Origin: Primula veris
Lineage: Eukaryota; Streptophyta; Magnoliopsida; Ericales; Primulaceae
NCBI GenBank assembly: GCA_963682055.1
Contig: OY821745.1
Span: 255,501-319,500 of the forward strand
Direction: 5' to 3'
DNA length: 64,000 bases
The translations under genes and the position numbers were made by a program. Shown here piece by piece: positions 1-12,564 of the stretch (its first letter is position 1; every line of letters begins with the position of its first letter). The notes beneath the pieces are model-generated. The model worked only from the letters and a program-made list of their open reading frames with translations, was not told the DNA's origin and did not search any database.

Positions 1-136
1 TCTGGTACCTAAATCATTAAACACTGATACAAGTACAGTAAACAAAACGTATTTTTATCTCATGACGACAAAAGAACCACTAAAACCGCTGAATGAAAAA
101 AAAAAAACGGGGGTGGAGTAAAGTGGGGTAAAATTT

Positions 137-248
137 AGCCCAATAATTATAAAAATGGGGGTTAGAAACCCAACGGAAAAGAAGTAGAAAGGAGGGCCCA
201 TAAATGAAAAAGGCCCATATACCTTTTGTTATGTATATATATATATAT
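137..248 (+). promoter_or_regulatory. Promoter of the ATP synthase epsilon gene: two site II elements and a TATA stretch
   Basis: Two GGCCCA motifs (195-200 and 212-217), the reverse complement of TGGGCC, lie about 80-100 bp before the start codon, followed by an alternating TA stretch at about 231-248. TGGGCY site II elements are known to be enriched in promoters of plant nuclear genes for oxidative phosphorylation and translation, which fits the gene downstream. The leader between them and the ATG ends in a GA repeat. Promoter function is inferred from position and motif only. Confidence 0.6.
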
Positions 249-295
249 CAGTTTTGCAAAAATCCAGATCTAGATTGAGGAGAGAGAGAGAGAAG

Positions 296-3200
296 ATGGC
301 GGGGAGTGGAGCAGCGGTGACGTTATGGAGGAGTGCGGGGATGACGTATATAACATACGCGAATACATGTGCTAATATGTTAAGAAACTGTTTAAAAGAA
401 CCTTTTAAAACTGAAGTTTTAACTAGAGAGAAGGTTCATTTCTCTCTCTCCAAATGGTCTGACGGAAACCCACTTAAACCCAGTACCTTCTCTCTCCCTC
501 CCTCCCCTTCCCTTTTTTTATTTTATTTATTTATCCTATTTATTCATCTTTGTTACTGATTTTAATAAAATAGTATTCTATTAGGGTTTTCAGTCAAAAC
601 ACTTGAAATTATTAGGTGGTTTTGTTTTGTTTTATTTTATTTATTTCATATCTGCTTATTTATTTCATATCTGTTTATTTATTCATTGTTTATGCTATTA
701 CGGGGTCCCTGATTTGATCTTTGCTTATGATCTGTTATTACTATTGCTCAACCCGCCACTCCCTTTTCACCTATTTAATTATTACTATTACTTTTTTGTA
801 TTCACTTGATTGATTTTATTCTCTCTTTTTATCTATGGTTCCCCCCCCCCTCCCTCTTTTTAGGTTTTGAGTATAACCACCATGAATCGATGAGGCCAAT
901 TTGCATTTCTATGGATTTGTTGTATTGTGACGGGGGGCTTTTTTGCATTTTCGATTTCTATTTATAACTCATTGTCACTGATAGAATATTAGGGTTTTGA
1001 GTTAAAACACATGAATCTATTTGGTGGATTTGTTTTGTATTTGGGGCTTTTTTTGAGTTAAAACTGAAGTCACCGATTAGGCGGATTTGTTGTATAGGGA
1101 TGGGCCTTTTTTGCAGTTTCTGTTTCTATCTATAACTCATTCTCTACCTAGGGTCACTTTTAGATTAATAATAGTATTACTTATTGGTGAACTCTCTGGA
1201 TTCATTTTTATTGACTCATCTATCTAGGGTTTTGAGTTAAACACATGAATCTATTAGGCGGATTTGGTTATGCGATTAGTATCCCACTGAAATGATCTTT
1301 TTTGTTTCGATTAACCTATTTTGTTAATCATCTTGTCGAGCACCCCTTTGCCACTGATAGAATAATTTTTAAGTAGTGAATCCATTGGATTGATTTATTA
1401 TTTACTCTATCTAGGGTTTTGCCTTTTTGGTGTTTCTAATGTTATCTATCTATAACTCGTTGTCAAGTTTTAAGTTGAGATTTGTGTCACTAACTAGGGT
1501 CAATATGATCAGGGGGCGGACCCAGTAATAATATTTTCTGGGTTGCTGAATGTTAAATGTTTATTTTTACGAGTCGTGACTTGTGAGACACACATTATTT
1601 CCTAATTATTTAAAAAAAAAAAAATCATCACTGGACCCCTTTGTTCCAATTAGGGATGGCAGATGCGTCAAACTTTCGACCCGAAAATTTGACCCTTTTC
1701 AAAAAATATAAAAAGTAAACGTTTTGGATTTCATATCTACTGATTTATTCATTGTTTTGTTTATATTTGGTTATGCTATTAGGCCCCTGGTTTGACCTAT
1801 TTTGCTGATGATCTTGTTAGTAGAATCCACCACTCCCTTGTCACTGATTGAATAATATTGTGTATTGACTTTTTATTAACTCTATCTAGGGTTTTGGTTC
1901 TTTTAGATTTTGAGTAAATACCTGAATCTATTAGGTGATTGTGCATTTCTATGGATTTGTTGTGTAGGGATGGGCCTTTTTTGCAGTTTCTAGTTCTATC
2001 TATAGATCATTGTCTACTTAGGCTTCAATATGACCAGGAGGCGGAGCAAGTGCTAATGTTTTTGGGTTTCTGATTGTTAAATGTTGTTTTTATGTGGTTC
2101 AAGACACATCTTTTCTTAGTTATATTAAAAATTCATCATTGGAATATATACAGTATTTTGTAAATTAAGATTAAGATTAAGTCAGGGTGCTAAAAGATAG
2201 GGAACTGCTGAGTCTGACAGTGATTCCTTTGTCAATCGTTCATAGTCATTCTTTAGGTATTGAATTTCCATCTTAGTAACTTCAGATTTGGGTCTCTTGC
2301 ATTTTTTAGAATATACTCGTGTTTCTTTGTAGTCTCTATTTGTAAAAATAATATGGCATTGTCGGTTCGAATTTGATGATTGACAGATTGTGTTTCTCAT
2401 GCAATAATTCGTTTCTTTGATGTGGTTTACCTCATATTATGGGTAAATCAACGTGTCTGAACAAAAAAAATCATAGTGAAGAGATAAGGTTGTTATATAC
2501 TGTTAAGTTGTTTTTTATGAAAGTTCAATAGAGTGTTTTCGCATACATCATATAATTGGTTGGTCAAAACTGTTTTAGCATTTTGCAGATGCTACCTCTT
2601 GCTCCGCTGATTGTTTGGTCAGTAGGTGTACGAGCTGTTAAAACTTGAAACTCTTGAGGGTAGCTTAAGTAATTAACGCTTGTGTTTGCCTCTTAGATGT
2701 CAGTATATGAGTCTTGATCTTAGGGCTGCTGTAGCATTTTCCCTGTCGTTTCATTATAACCTTTGGTATTTTTTCCAGTGTTCAAAGTTGAGGTATACAG
2801 ACGTCGAAATGAGGGGCACCCTTTGGTATTTTAAAAGTAAAAAAGAAAAGTTAAATAAACCTTCATATCTATTGCTTGTTTCATTATTGGAAGCTCCGTC
2901 CTTGGATATTTATGATTCCATAACTCAGGATCTTTTTCCACATTGAATTCCTTTTGTGTTTCTGAAAGTGTTCGGTTTTTTGGAAAATTTTTTTAGAGGC
3001 ATTAATTATTGAATACACCTTTCACCTTTTGAGTTGTTGGCTCACGTAGCCCTTTCTTGGAGACTGCTCTTGGAAAGCTGCCAAAATAATGAGACCTACA
3101 TGAAGTTATTAAAGGGAGATAAAATAAGACATAAGGAATTATTAAAGATCCATAGTGTCAGTTATAAGTTTAAAGTTTGATGAAACTGAACTAGAAAGTG

Positions 3201-5524
3201 ACGTGAATAGTTAGAGATTAATCCGTGGATTCCGTTTCAAGGGTTTAGCAATATTCAATCAGTACATTGGTTCATGAACAGCACACAATAAGTAATTAGG
3301 CTCTTTTGTTTTTCGTGAATGATTAACTGCCCCTTGACGTTTTATGTTTATTCACCCTCGATATATAATTTTTTTCCCTTGTATAATTCATTAATTGTCT
3401 TGCAGGCTAGTGAAACTAAATTGATAGTATGGGAATTTATGCTTCTGAGGGCACTCTTAGATCGTTCCTCTAATCAAAAATCAATTAGATATTTCCTTTT
3501 GTACAGTTATCTGTGTTTTTGTGTCTAAATATCATGTACTTGTTACTTATGAGTTATGACTTATGATGTATGTCTTCTTTAACTCGTCAATTAGAAACTG
3601 AAGCAGCATACAGAAATTTTAGTAGCTTCACATCTTTGAAACTTCAAAATGATTTAGAAACTCTATCTAGGGTTTTGGCTCCTTTAGGTTTTGAGTTAAA
3701 CACCTGAATATATCAGGTGGATTTGCATTTCTATGGATTTGTTGACTCTATCTAGGGTTTTGCCTCATTTGGTGTTTCTAATGTTATCTATAAGTCCTCG
3801 AGTTTTAAGTTGAGATTTGTGTTACTACCTAGAGTCAATATGATCAGGGGGCTGACCCAGTAATATGGGTTGGTGAATGTTAAATGTTTATTTTTAAGAG
3901 TCGTGACTTGTGAGACATGCATTATTTCCTAATTATTTTTTTTAAAATCCTCACTGGACCCCCTTTGTTCCAATTAGGGATGGCATCTGTCCGACTTTCG
4001 ACCGAAAATTTGGCCCTTTTTAAAAAGTTAACAATAAAACGTTTTGGATTTCTAATATGATTTGTAACCCAAACCAGAGGTTAATAATTGAAGATAACGC
4101 TGCATTTTTTTTTGGTAAAAGTTAACAAGATTCAACCAATAAGCAAAAAAATGTATAAAAAAAAGATTGATACCCATGAAATTTGTGTCCTCAACTCATA
4201 AATTTAAGCAAAAAAATTCAGCTTAATAGCTACAACCAAACATCCCTCTACGTAAGCCTATTACCAAAGGTAAAGAGATAGAGATAACAGGGAGAGGGAG
4301 ATTGGAGAGAGAGAAAGAATTGGGGCTGGGAACAATGCTGGGTTTTATTTCCCAAATGGGTAAAAAAGGACCCTACCCATATTATTCTGCAATTTTACCC
4401 GACCCACAGTGAGTTGGGTATAAAATTTAATATTTTCCATTCCTAGTTCCAATTGAGCTCCACCAATGTGTATGATGATAATAATGAGTCAACATATTAT
4501 AGTTATAAAGTGATGCATTTTTTATGTCATATTAAGATCAAGTCAGTGTGCTGAAAGATAGGGAACTGTTGAGTACTGTGATTCTTGAAGGTTTGGAAAT
4601 TTATGTTTGTAACTCCACATATTTAGTCATATGCGACCTCTTGCTCCGCAGATTGTTTGGTCAGACTCAGAAGGCGTAGGGTCTTTAAACTTGAGGGTAG
4701 CTTAAGTAACCAAGGCTTGTGTTTGCTTCTTAGATGCAAGTATACGTGTCATCTTAGGGCTACTGTAGGATTTTCCCTGTCCTTTCATTATAACCCCTGC
4801 TCTAAGTTTTTTTTTCCTGTGTTAAGTTGAGGTACACAGACCTCAAAATAAGATACTCTTTGGTATTACAAAACTAAAAAAGAAAAGTTAAAAAGCCTGC
4901 ATTTCTATTGTTTGTCTTGAATATTTATATTCTTAAGTTAGGATATTTTTCCACACCGGATTCCTTTTGTAGTTTTGTGTTTTTGAAAGCGTTTGGTTTT
5001 CTGAAACATAAAATAGAAGCGTTATTGAATACACCTTTCACCTTTGAGTTATGATGTATGTCTTCGTTAACTTGTCAATAAAAACTGAAGCAGTATGCAG
5101 AAATCTTACTAGCTTCGTAACTTTGAAACTTCAAAGCGATTTATAATATTTTATCTGCAGTTTCAAAGTTGTTAACATAGACTTTCTGATTGCGCTCTTT
5201 ATAATATTTGATTGTGAACTTTGTCGAGTTAACTTGTGATCTCTTCTGGTTTATGTTTCTAACAGCTATTCAATCGTGTGCAATTGCTATATTTTCTATC
5301 TCGTGTTCAATTGCTATATTTTCTTTTAACTCCTGCCATATGAGATGCTTATGCTTATGCCTGCAGTTCCAAAGTTCTTAACCTATGACTTTACGATTGT
5401 GCTCTTTATTTACTTCTATTAATTTGATTAATATTTGATTGTGAACTTTGTCGAGTTAACTTGTGATCTCTTCTGGTTTTTGTTTTTAACAGCTATTCGG
5501 TCGTCAGACACTCCTGATATTTGA
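296..5524 (+). CDS. Mitochondrial ATP synthase (F1) subunit epsilon, two exons
   Basis: CDS join(296..482, 5493..5524), 72 aa; plant epsilon subunits are about 70 aa. Exon 1 has the family hallmarks: [18 protein letters not shown], then RNCLKEPFK and [13 protein letters not shown]. Exon 2 gives the short acidic tail IRSSDTPDI and a TGA stop. The donor is CCCA/GTACC and the acceptor TTTTTAACAG/CT; the split codon A+CT restores frame (KP-T-IRSSD). Known role: small subunit of the F1 central stalk (the homologue of animal epsilon, not bacterial epsilon), imported into mitochondria without a classical cleaved presequence. The start is the first ATG with an Ala-rich context (AAGATGGCG) after a GA-rich leader. 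The 5,010-bp intron is very large for such a small gene and is full of internal duplications. A near copy of the acceptor and first exon 2 bases lies at 5261-5276. Confidence 0.92.
1405..5148. repeat. Large direct duplication within the ATP synthase epsilon intron
   Basis: About 1405-3655 and 3745-5148 are diverged copies in the same order. Landmarks found in both: the CAATATGATCAGGGGGC block (about 1502 and 3837), the GATAGGGAACTG block (about 2197 and 4557), the ACCTCTTGCTCCGC block (about 2591 and 4635), GAGGGTAGCTTAAGTAA (about 2655 and 4692), and AAACTGAAGCAG (about 3594 and 5083). The second copy is shorter, so indels have occurred. A third, partial relative of the CTATCTAGGGTTTTG block recurs at about 1210, 1410, 1880, 3665 and 3750. 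Nothing in either copy reads as protein. Confidence 0.8.
5155..5501 (+). repeat. Duplicated intron 3' end with decoy splice acceptor
   Basis: Copy A (5155-5276) and copy B (5361-5501) share CTGCAGTT, then the GTGAACTTTGTCGAGTTAAC block, then CTTCTGGTTT and AACAGCTATTC. Copy B holds the real acceptor and exon 2; copy A carries an equally good pyrimidine tract and AACAG/CTATTC that would open a different reading frame. A short tandem repeat of CAATTGCTATATTTTCT lies between them. Confidence 0.8.
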
Positions 5525-6184
5525 ACCAGCATATTCCCTGTGTAGCTCAAGTTGTCTATCTCGGCAGGTTCAGATGTGTTTCTGCTGTCGAAGACTTTTT
5601 TTTTTTTGCTGCTTCTGTTGGAATTTGTAATAATCGGGGCTACTTGTGAGACCTTTTGTTTTTGGCTTTGTTGTCAATGAAATTCTAAGATCTACTCTTT
5701 TAAGTTTATTATCAAGTCGATGCATTTTTGTAATTGACTAATTTAAACTGGTGGGTTACCTTGATTTTATTTCTTGTTTGGTGGATCAATGTGTTAACCT
5801 GACTTTACATGTTATCAACTGTCGGTCCTGGTTTTAGTAGAAGAGCCTTATAGTGAAATCAGGTGCGGTCCTTGGATGAAAGCTAAAAAGAACACTTTCT
5901 TGGTTGTATTGTGTGATAAGTTGGCCGCCGGTTAATATTTAACTAGGTGCGAATATTTACTGTTACTTGGTAGACATGTTTGCCAAGTTTTAAAGTAGGG
6001 ACAGGTACACATAAGAATCTTATTAACATTGATTGTGCAAAAAAAAAAATGTTGTGTTAATTCTTGTGTTAACTAAATATTGTATAGAAACATTGGAGTG
6101 AGTTTGAATGTGGCAACTGTTCATCTTTTTTACGACAATGTCACGTATAAAACAAAATGATCAACATAACTTGTTCAAATTATA
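5525..6184. other. 3' flank of the ATP synthase epsilon gene
   Basis: The first ~200 bp are T-rich and probably the 3' UTR. No further gene, RNA or recognisable element was seen up to the minisatellite. Confidence 0.4.
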
Positions 6185-6842
6185 ACAAACGGTAAAAAGC
6201 CTGCCATAAATCCAATAAATAAAAGAACGTGTGCTATAGGTCATAAAATCATGCAAAAAAGACACAAACGAAAAACGATAAAAAAACGTGTACTATATGC
6301 CATAAATTAAAGAAAGAAAATAATAATGTAAAATCTCAATAAAATCATGTGTTATATGCCACAAAATCATGCAAAAAATAAATAAAACGAAAAACGGTAA
6401 AAAACGTGTACTATTATAGGCCACAAAATAATGCAAAAAAAGTGAGAAACGAAAAACGATAAAAATCGTGTACTATTATAGGCCATAAATCAAAAAAAAT
6501 AAAATGACAATGTAAAATGTTAATAAAAACATGTGTTATAGGCCACAAAATCATGAAAAAAATTACAGAAACGAAAAACGGTAAAAAGTGTGTACTGTAA
6601 GTCATAAATCCAAGAAATAAAATGACAATGTAAAATATCAATAAAAGTGTGTGCTTATAGGCCACAAAATCATGCAAAAAAGACATAAATGAAAAACGGT
6701 AAAAAGTTTGTACTTATACGTCATAAATCAAAGAAATAAAATAATAATGTAAAATATTAATAAAAACGTTTGATATAGGCTAAAAAATCATTCAAAAAAG
6801 TACATGAGCGAACACGGTAAAAAACATGTATTATAGGCCATA
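6185..6842. repeat. Minisatellite with ~120-bp dimeric unit
   Basis: About five and a half copies of a ~120-bp unit made of two related ~60-bp halves. One half carries GGCCACAAAATCATGCAAAA and ends ACGAAAAACGGTAAAAA; the other carries GCCATAAATCAAAGAAATAA and AATAATGTAAAAT. One half-unit at about 6410-6470 stands alone, breaking the alternation, as expected from unequal exchange at the 60-bp register. The long open frame readable on the minus strand here is a by-product of the repeat. Confidence 0.85.
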
Positions 6843-7757
6843 GGGGCAGATCGAGAAATTATTTTTTGGGGGCACAATGCAAAGGGAACACAAAAAACCG
6901 ACAAACCAAAATACCTACTATAATAAGTCTTATAAATTCCGTGAGAAAATATTTAAACACTGGACACATATATAAATGAATAAATACAAGTTAATTGGTA
7001 ATTTACTTAGTACTTTAGCTTGAACCGCAAAAACGATACTAATCAAATCTTAAAAGGAATGTTTGTGTACAAAAATATGATGCTCCAGTGTTCTATCTCG
7101 GTTGCTCTAAAGAAATATTAAGTTTTTCTAAACATAGATACTAAGATTTTATTATAAGCCACTGTTCTACCTCGGTTATGACCATTTGTATCTTAATCAG
7201 ATTCTGATATGATAAGACGTTTTATGTAATATAAGAGTATGTTTTTGTTAATATAATAGATGTAGGGTATGTTTATGTTAATTCCCCTTTATATTAATAG
7301 GAAAAAAAAAAAATACACCGCAAAGCGCTTCGTTGCTACGCTATTTACGCTTTTAGCATAACTCTCGGAAAAACGGTATGCTAACCGCTATTTAAAACAC
7401 TGATTTAAACAATGTGACAGCTGTTCATCTTGTTACGACAATTTCCTTTAGAAACGTACGTCTTCTGAATTCAGCAAGTCTTAAGTTCACAATCGAAACT
7501 TTGATACAAAGTCACCGGATCCAAAACAATTGCTACTCCATAAAGCATCAACTACCAAACAGGCACACAATAAGTTGTCACTATAACAGAGTATCTTATA
7601 TCATCACCATTCTAAAAACTGCATTAAATTAGAATGTACTTCCTAGATATAAACCTGAACATGAAATATAAACAATAAAGATGTTTTCGTCTGCGTATTG
7701 TTGGCCAAAATCTTATGGCCTCTCACTTATTAATCTTAAGCTGTAATGTTGATCACT
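6843..7757. other. Spacer with a dispersed-repeat fragment
   Basis: Mostly AT-rich sequence without coding signal. Bases 7307-7405 carry a GC-richer block that, read on the minus strand, begins ATCAGTGTTTTAAATAGCGG and ends in AGCGCTTTGCGGTG and a poly-T. A related end (ATCACTGTTTTAAAAGGCGG) occurs at about 16253 inside the second GLR gene, so this is probably a terminus of a non-autonomous DNA element. The remainder holds the 3' flank of the GLR gene. Confidence 0.4.
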
Positions 7758-10700
7758 TTAGTCTTCATCGCCAGCTCCTACAATTTCTATTGCATAGACA
7801 GTAGTACCTGGCTCTATTGCCGAATCTGGAGTAAACTTCCTTTCCTCATTGTTCGAAATGCTTATTGCTGTATCGTGTGTGGAACTAATTTCTGGCACTG
7901 GATCTTTTGGAATTGCTATTTGATGAGGTTGTGACATAGTTTTATATGATGCGTTCTCTGAGTTTTCCTTATGGAGATGGAAACTCTTTAATAAGTCACT
8001 GATTTTTTGATTCACAGGTTCTTTTGAGGATATAGTCGCCTTGTTATCGTACAAGAAAATTACGAGGAAAACAATGAGAGAAGAAATGGAAGCTATCCCG
8101 GCGATGAGGAAAAGTCCCTTGAAACTCTGCAATGTTAGGCGATAAGATGCTATTCTGTTCCCTGTTTGCTCCACACAATCAGCTTCATCACCCTCTAACC
8201 CCTGCTTTTTATGATTTAAAATGTTGTCTTCCTTTAGTTGTAACATGGCTCTTGAAAAATCAGATACCAATGGAGAACCCTTTGTAAATGCCTATACACG
8301 CATGCAGATCAAAAGAATTGCAGTAAGTTCAGAATGAACTTAAGATTACAAACAAGAATACAAATTCATCATGCTAGAACTTAATATTCTACTATGGTAG
8401 ACCATTTACAAAGAAACTATAAACACAAGGAATCCGACTTTAAAAGCTAAAAAAGTTTCTGTAAGAAAAGACTCCTCTCCCTTCTGCTTTTCACCTTTTG
8501 CCTTTTCAAATATACATAAATATGATGAATCTAGCAAAGTTAAGTGACTTGGTGAGTAACCAAGATGCACAAATCAATTTATTTTGTAGGCGCAAGAATT
8601 GTAAACATTTTTTTTGTCATAGTAGTTAAAAAAAAAAACTTACAAATCCAAAACCTGCAGTCTCATAAGTCGGGCCTACCACAGTATATTTGGAGCAATG
8701 TTTGGATAAGATAAGTCTCAAGTAAGGGATCTCGTCGACTACTGCACCAACACCCCCGTTTTTACTTCCCTTTTTAAGTGCTTTATCAAACTCGTCAACA
8801 CTGCTATAGTTCTTAAACTTTGTATTGTTAAATCCCATATTTATTAAAAACCCATAAACGAAAGAACCCTCTTTAACTCCTATATATTCTCCATTCGTCA
8901 TGAGATCATTGATATTTGTTATGGTGGGCTGTAGCTTTTGCACCGTCAACATTGATGTTAAGCTGGCCGTGTAGCTCGAGGTTAGTACCAGCACCAAAAA
9001 TATCCATACTATCACCACAAACCGTGACAAGTTGCTATTAACCTTTTCCTCTGGAACAAATCAGGAAAGAATAAATTTGTTTTGCAGAAAAATAAATAAA
9101 TCATTGAAGACATGCAAAGGATAGCAGGTCGGTACCTAATATGCTACTCTAGTTCTAATATTAAAGGTGAAAAATCGGAACTTACATGATAACAAGAAAA
9201 AAGAAGAAGAGGAAATTCTCTGATTCATTCACACCTCTCTTCAAAATAATCAAATTAGAGAGAAATAATAGGACTTACTATGGGCAAATACCATAGTGGA
9301 AAAAGAGAACCATAAAATCATTCCTAATTGCTCGCTTGGAGTTCCTTGAAATTCGTTATTCACACTATGTTCAAGAACCCAAACCACAAATCCGGTGAAA
9401 ATGAAAAATGCGCCACTTGTTTGCCAAAGATCCATTGATAAGGGCTTCATAAAAATCCAAGCGTTCTTTCTATCGTCGCCCATAATTGGGACAACCATTG
9501 CCACACCAGATTCTATGTAAGGTAAGGAGAAGGCCACATATTTTGATCTATTTGCTAAAATGGTTACATCTCCAACAACAGCATCAAATTTCTGCAGAAG
9601 CTAGTAACATGTCAAATCCGAGTAAAAGCCATGTTATACATGCCTAAAGCGTTTGCAAGAGTTTGACCAAAACATAATCTCGATTAAATTTTGCAAACAT
9701 TAAATTGAAACCAAAGGTTTATAATCAAAACTTAAATAACAAAAACAATTGATAATGGTCATAAAGAAAACTAGGATATCATGCTTTTGTCATATCAAAC
9801 AAAACTAGTAATTATATGCTCTTGCTTTTTGATGAAGTGGTAAGAAGTTTTTTTTTAATGTTTCATCTAGCCGTAACAATTTTTTTACCTATACAAGTTA
9901 AAACGAGCTATAAGACACTTCCAATCCGCGTCTCTAAAACATAAAAGTATAACTGTTCGAAGAGGGAGAATAAATACCAATATTTATTAATAAAAGGGTG
10001 TAAGAATTTTACAATTAGATAACTCACCCCAAGATAGATCTGGTAAACAAGATCATTATAAGTACCGGCGGGCTTTCCATCTGAATTTTCGAAGGGAATG
10101 TATTCATAGGGAACGGCATAAGACCATGTCCGCTGTTTCAGTGTCTCTTCGAATACATCTACACAAAAACCAGTAACTTTGATTTTATTTGTTATAGGGT
10201 CTCTATCAACTTTTATGAACTCATCAAAGGAGTCCACGGGTACCCCGACCCTTAATTTATTTCCATTTGTTGGAAATTCCCAGCCTCTAGGTACCTCATC
10301 CGATTTGCCAGGCCATATAACTTTTTCAAGATCTTCTCTATTGGTGGTATACTTTTTTTCACTCATAATCAGACTTTTTGATACTCCATAATCCGGAGTC
10401 CATATTCCAATTACTTCAGCCCGTTTTCCAATCACATTCACTATTTCAAAATCTGATAATCCTAGTTCACCATTAACTATATGAAAGCCCCCACTCAGCC
10501 CTTTGAATCTAATGTTCCTAATGTAGGAACGAAGTTTCTTTCCCATTTTTGAGGTACCAATTGTATCCAAATCCGTCGAATTTTTTAAACTAACCGGTTT
10601 CCGGAATGTTTTTATTGTAATGTTTGCTTTCTCTACTGCCATGGCTAGTGCATGTACACTATCATAAGCCCATAATCCGAACACATTCAGTTCAAATCTA

Positions 10701-12422
10701 TCTGTATCTGAATTTTCTTGATGAATTGTTCTCCTCCACGTCTCATTAAATTTATCAAGCTCTTTTGATTTGGGAATAGAAGGTCTCACACCTATTACCC
10801 CTTGCATTGATCTGATGTCATGAGAATCAAGAGACTCAAATAGATTTGTAAGCCCATCTGTAATTATCCAAGCATATCCCTTACTCATCATTCCAGCTTG
10901 CTTTGACTTCAAAAAGAAACGTGAAGCAAATGTTGGTAACATGTTTACAACAAATACCCTGGTCTGCATCGTCATGAGCTTGTAGAGTTCTTTAAGGATA
11001 TGATCATTTGTAGCTGAAACTGATAAAACACTTCGATGCTTTACAAGAACATTGATTTTTAGTAATGAATCGGTTAGATAAGGGACCATTCCTCTTCCAT
11101 AATCCGTGTCCTCGTAGATCAATACAACCTCGCGCCAATTGAATATTTTAAATATTTCTGTAATGGCTCCGATCTGAGAGGTTGCGTCTTGAGCCGCTCG
11201 GATGAAATATGGATTATCAATAGATGAGAGGGAAGGATTTGTGGCTTGAGAAATTATAGGAACTTTGGCTTTGTTGCCAATATCAGTCACAAAATCTGCT
11301 TGTGTCGAACGTGGTGGACCCAGTATTGCTTGTACTTGGACATTCTTCAACAAGTCTATAGCTGCGCATATAATAAACGGTAGTCCAGTATAAACTATTT
11401 TCTAATGCGTTACTGTTGTTCGGATAGGGATTGCGATTTCATCCGATTCAAGGCCAAACAGAAAGTATGTTTATTAGGTAGGAATCAAGATTTAATTTTT
11501 TCGCTTCTATTTGAACAGCTTTATTTCCAAAAAGAGAGACCCTAACTTGAGGTGACCATATATTAAAATCTTGTGTATGATTAATGGTGAATCCATCCGC
11601 CAGTGCAGTAGCGGGATTGGAACTTTTGTTTTCCGTAATTATGGGGGTGCTGAAATGCTAAAATTGATAATAAAAATCATAATAGTGATACATGGTAAAA
11701 GATTAGTTTTTTCTCAATGTTTGGGGTTCTGGAATCCTTTTAGCCTGTTACTGGTTCTTCCCATGTTCTAGACTGATTATGAAGTGGTAATCATTTTGAA
11801 AATGCAAAAAATGGAGATCATCAGAAAATTCGTTTGTAGACATTTTATTTGAAAATTGTTCTTTAAAATAGCCACCTCTTTCTATTCGTACTGCTTATGC
11901 TGAGAACATCAATATAATTTTAGATTCTCTACATTTGCTTGAATACCAGCCAACTATAACTTGCTAAGAATTTATCCGCCGATGAGCAAATTATAAGTGC
12001 ACATAACAGGTTTGTAACACAGGTGAAGAGTTCAAAATTGTCTGTAGTAAACTTGTGAAATGTATTCGAGTTGAAGTGTTATAATTATGAAAGCAGGCAT
12101 GTACGCTTTAATATAATATAGGCTAGCCAGCTCCATTATTACCTGCGGAAGCTGCCTCTACAACATCACTCTTGGAATCTCTATAATGAAACACAATCCT
12201 TGTAGTATAATTGTTGTGAGTTGCATAAAAATCTTGAAGCGCCATCATCATACAGGTCTTGATCCCTTTCCCAACAATATTATCCCCATCTGAAATTAGC
12301 CCCACATCCACAGTTGCAATTGTTGCATTAGTGTTTTTCCCAGACAAACGGATTATACAAAAATTCATAAAACAGAAGAAGTGGAATATGAGATGAACAT
12401 AGTATTTTGAAATGTTATTCAT
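7758..12422 (-). CDS. Glutamate receptor-like channel 1 (GLR, clade II type), five exons
   Basis: CDS complement(join(7758..8291, 8644..9050, 9279..9591, 10028..11361, 12143..12422)), 955 aa, the usual GLR length. All introns are GT-AG and every junction keeps frame. Order: hydrophobic N terminus (1-25); ANF-receptor/periplasmic-binding-like domain (about 30-440); ligand-binding lobe S1 starting KLRVGVPV (462); M1 (about 593-613); pore loop WFSFSTMVFAH (about 632-642); M3 with SSYTASLTSMLTVQ (about 665-680), the plant form of the SYTANLAAF gate motif; lobe S2; the invariant DCVEQTGNRI; M4 (about 838-859); cytosolic tail ending GAGDED. Family role: amino-acid-gated, Ca2+-permeable cation channel in plasma or endomembranes, used in wound, defence and pollen signalling; the ligand cannot be told here. 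It lies head-to-tail downstream of a paralogue with matching exon structure. Confidence 0.93.
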
Positions 12423-12556
12423 GTTTCAATCAGATTTCCTTTTCCTTTGAGGATGTTTGTCCCAAGTTATGTGAATTGAGACAAATATAATAACAGCAAC
12501 CTACAGGGATAGCAAGCATAAAATATATGTATGAGAATGAGAGAGAGTCGCACTAG

Positions 12557-12564
12557 TATATATA
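12557..12564 (-). promoter_or_regulatory. Candidate TATA box of GLR 1
   Basis: TATATATA lies about 135 bp before the GLR 1 start codon on the transcribed strand, at a distance that leaves a ~100-bp leader. Inferred from position only. Confidence 0.4.

Noticed and set aside
6414..6686. 90-codon minus-strand open frame rich in Phe and Ile
   Set aside because: It is a translation of the minisatellite; the protein repeats with the DNA unit and has no family features.
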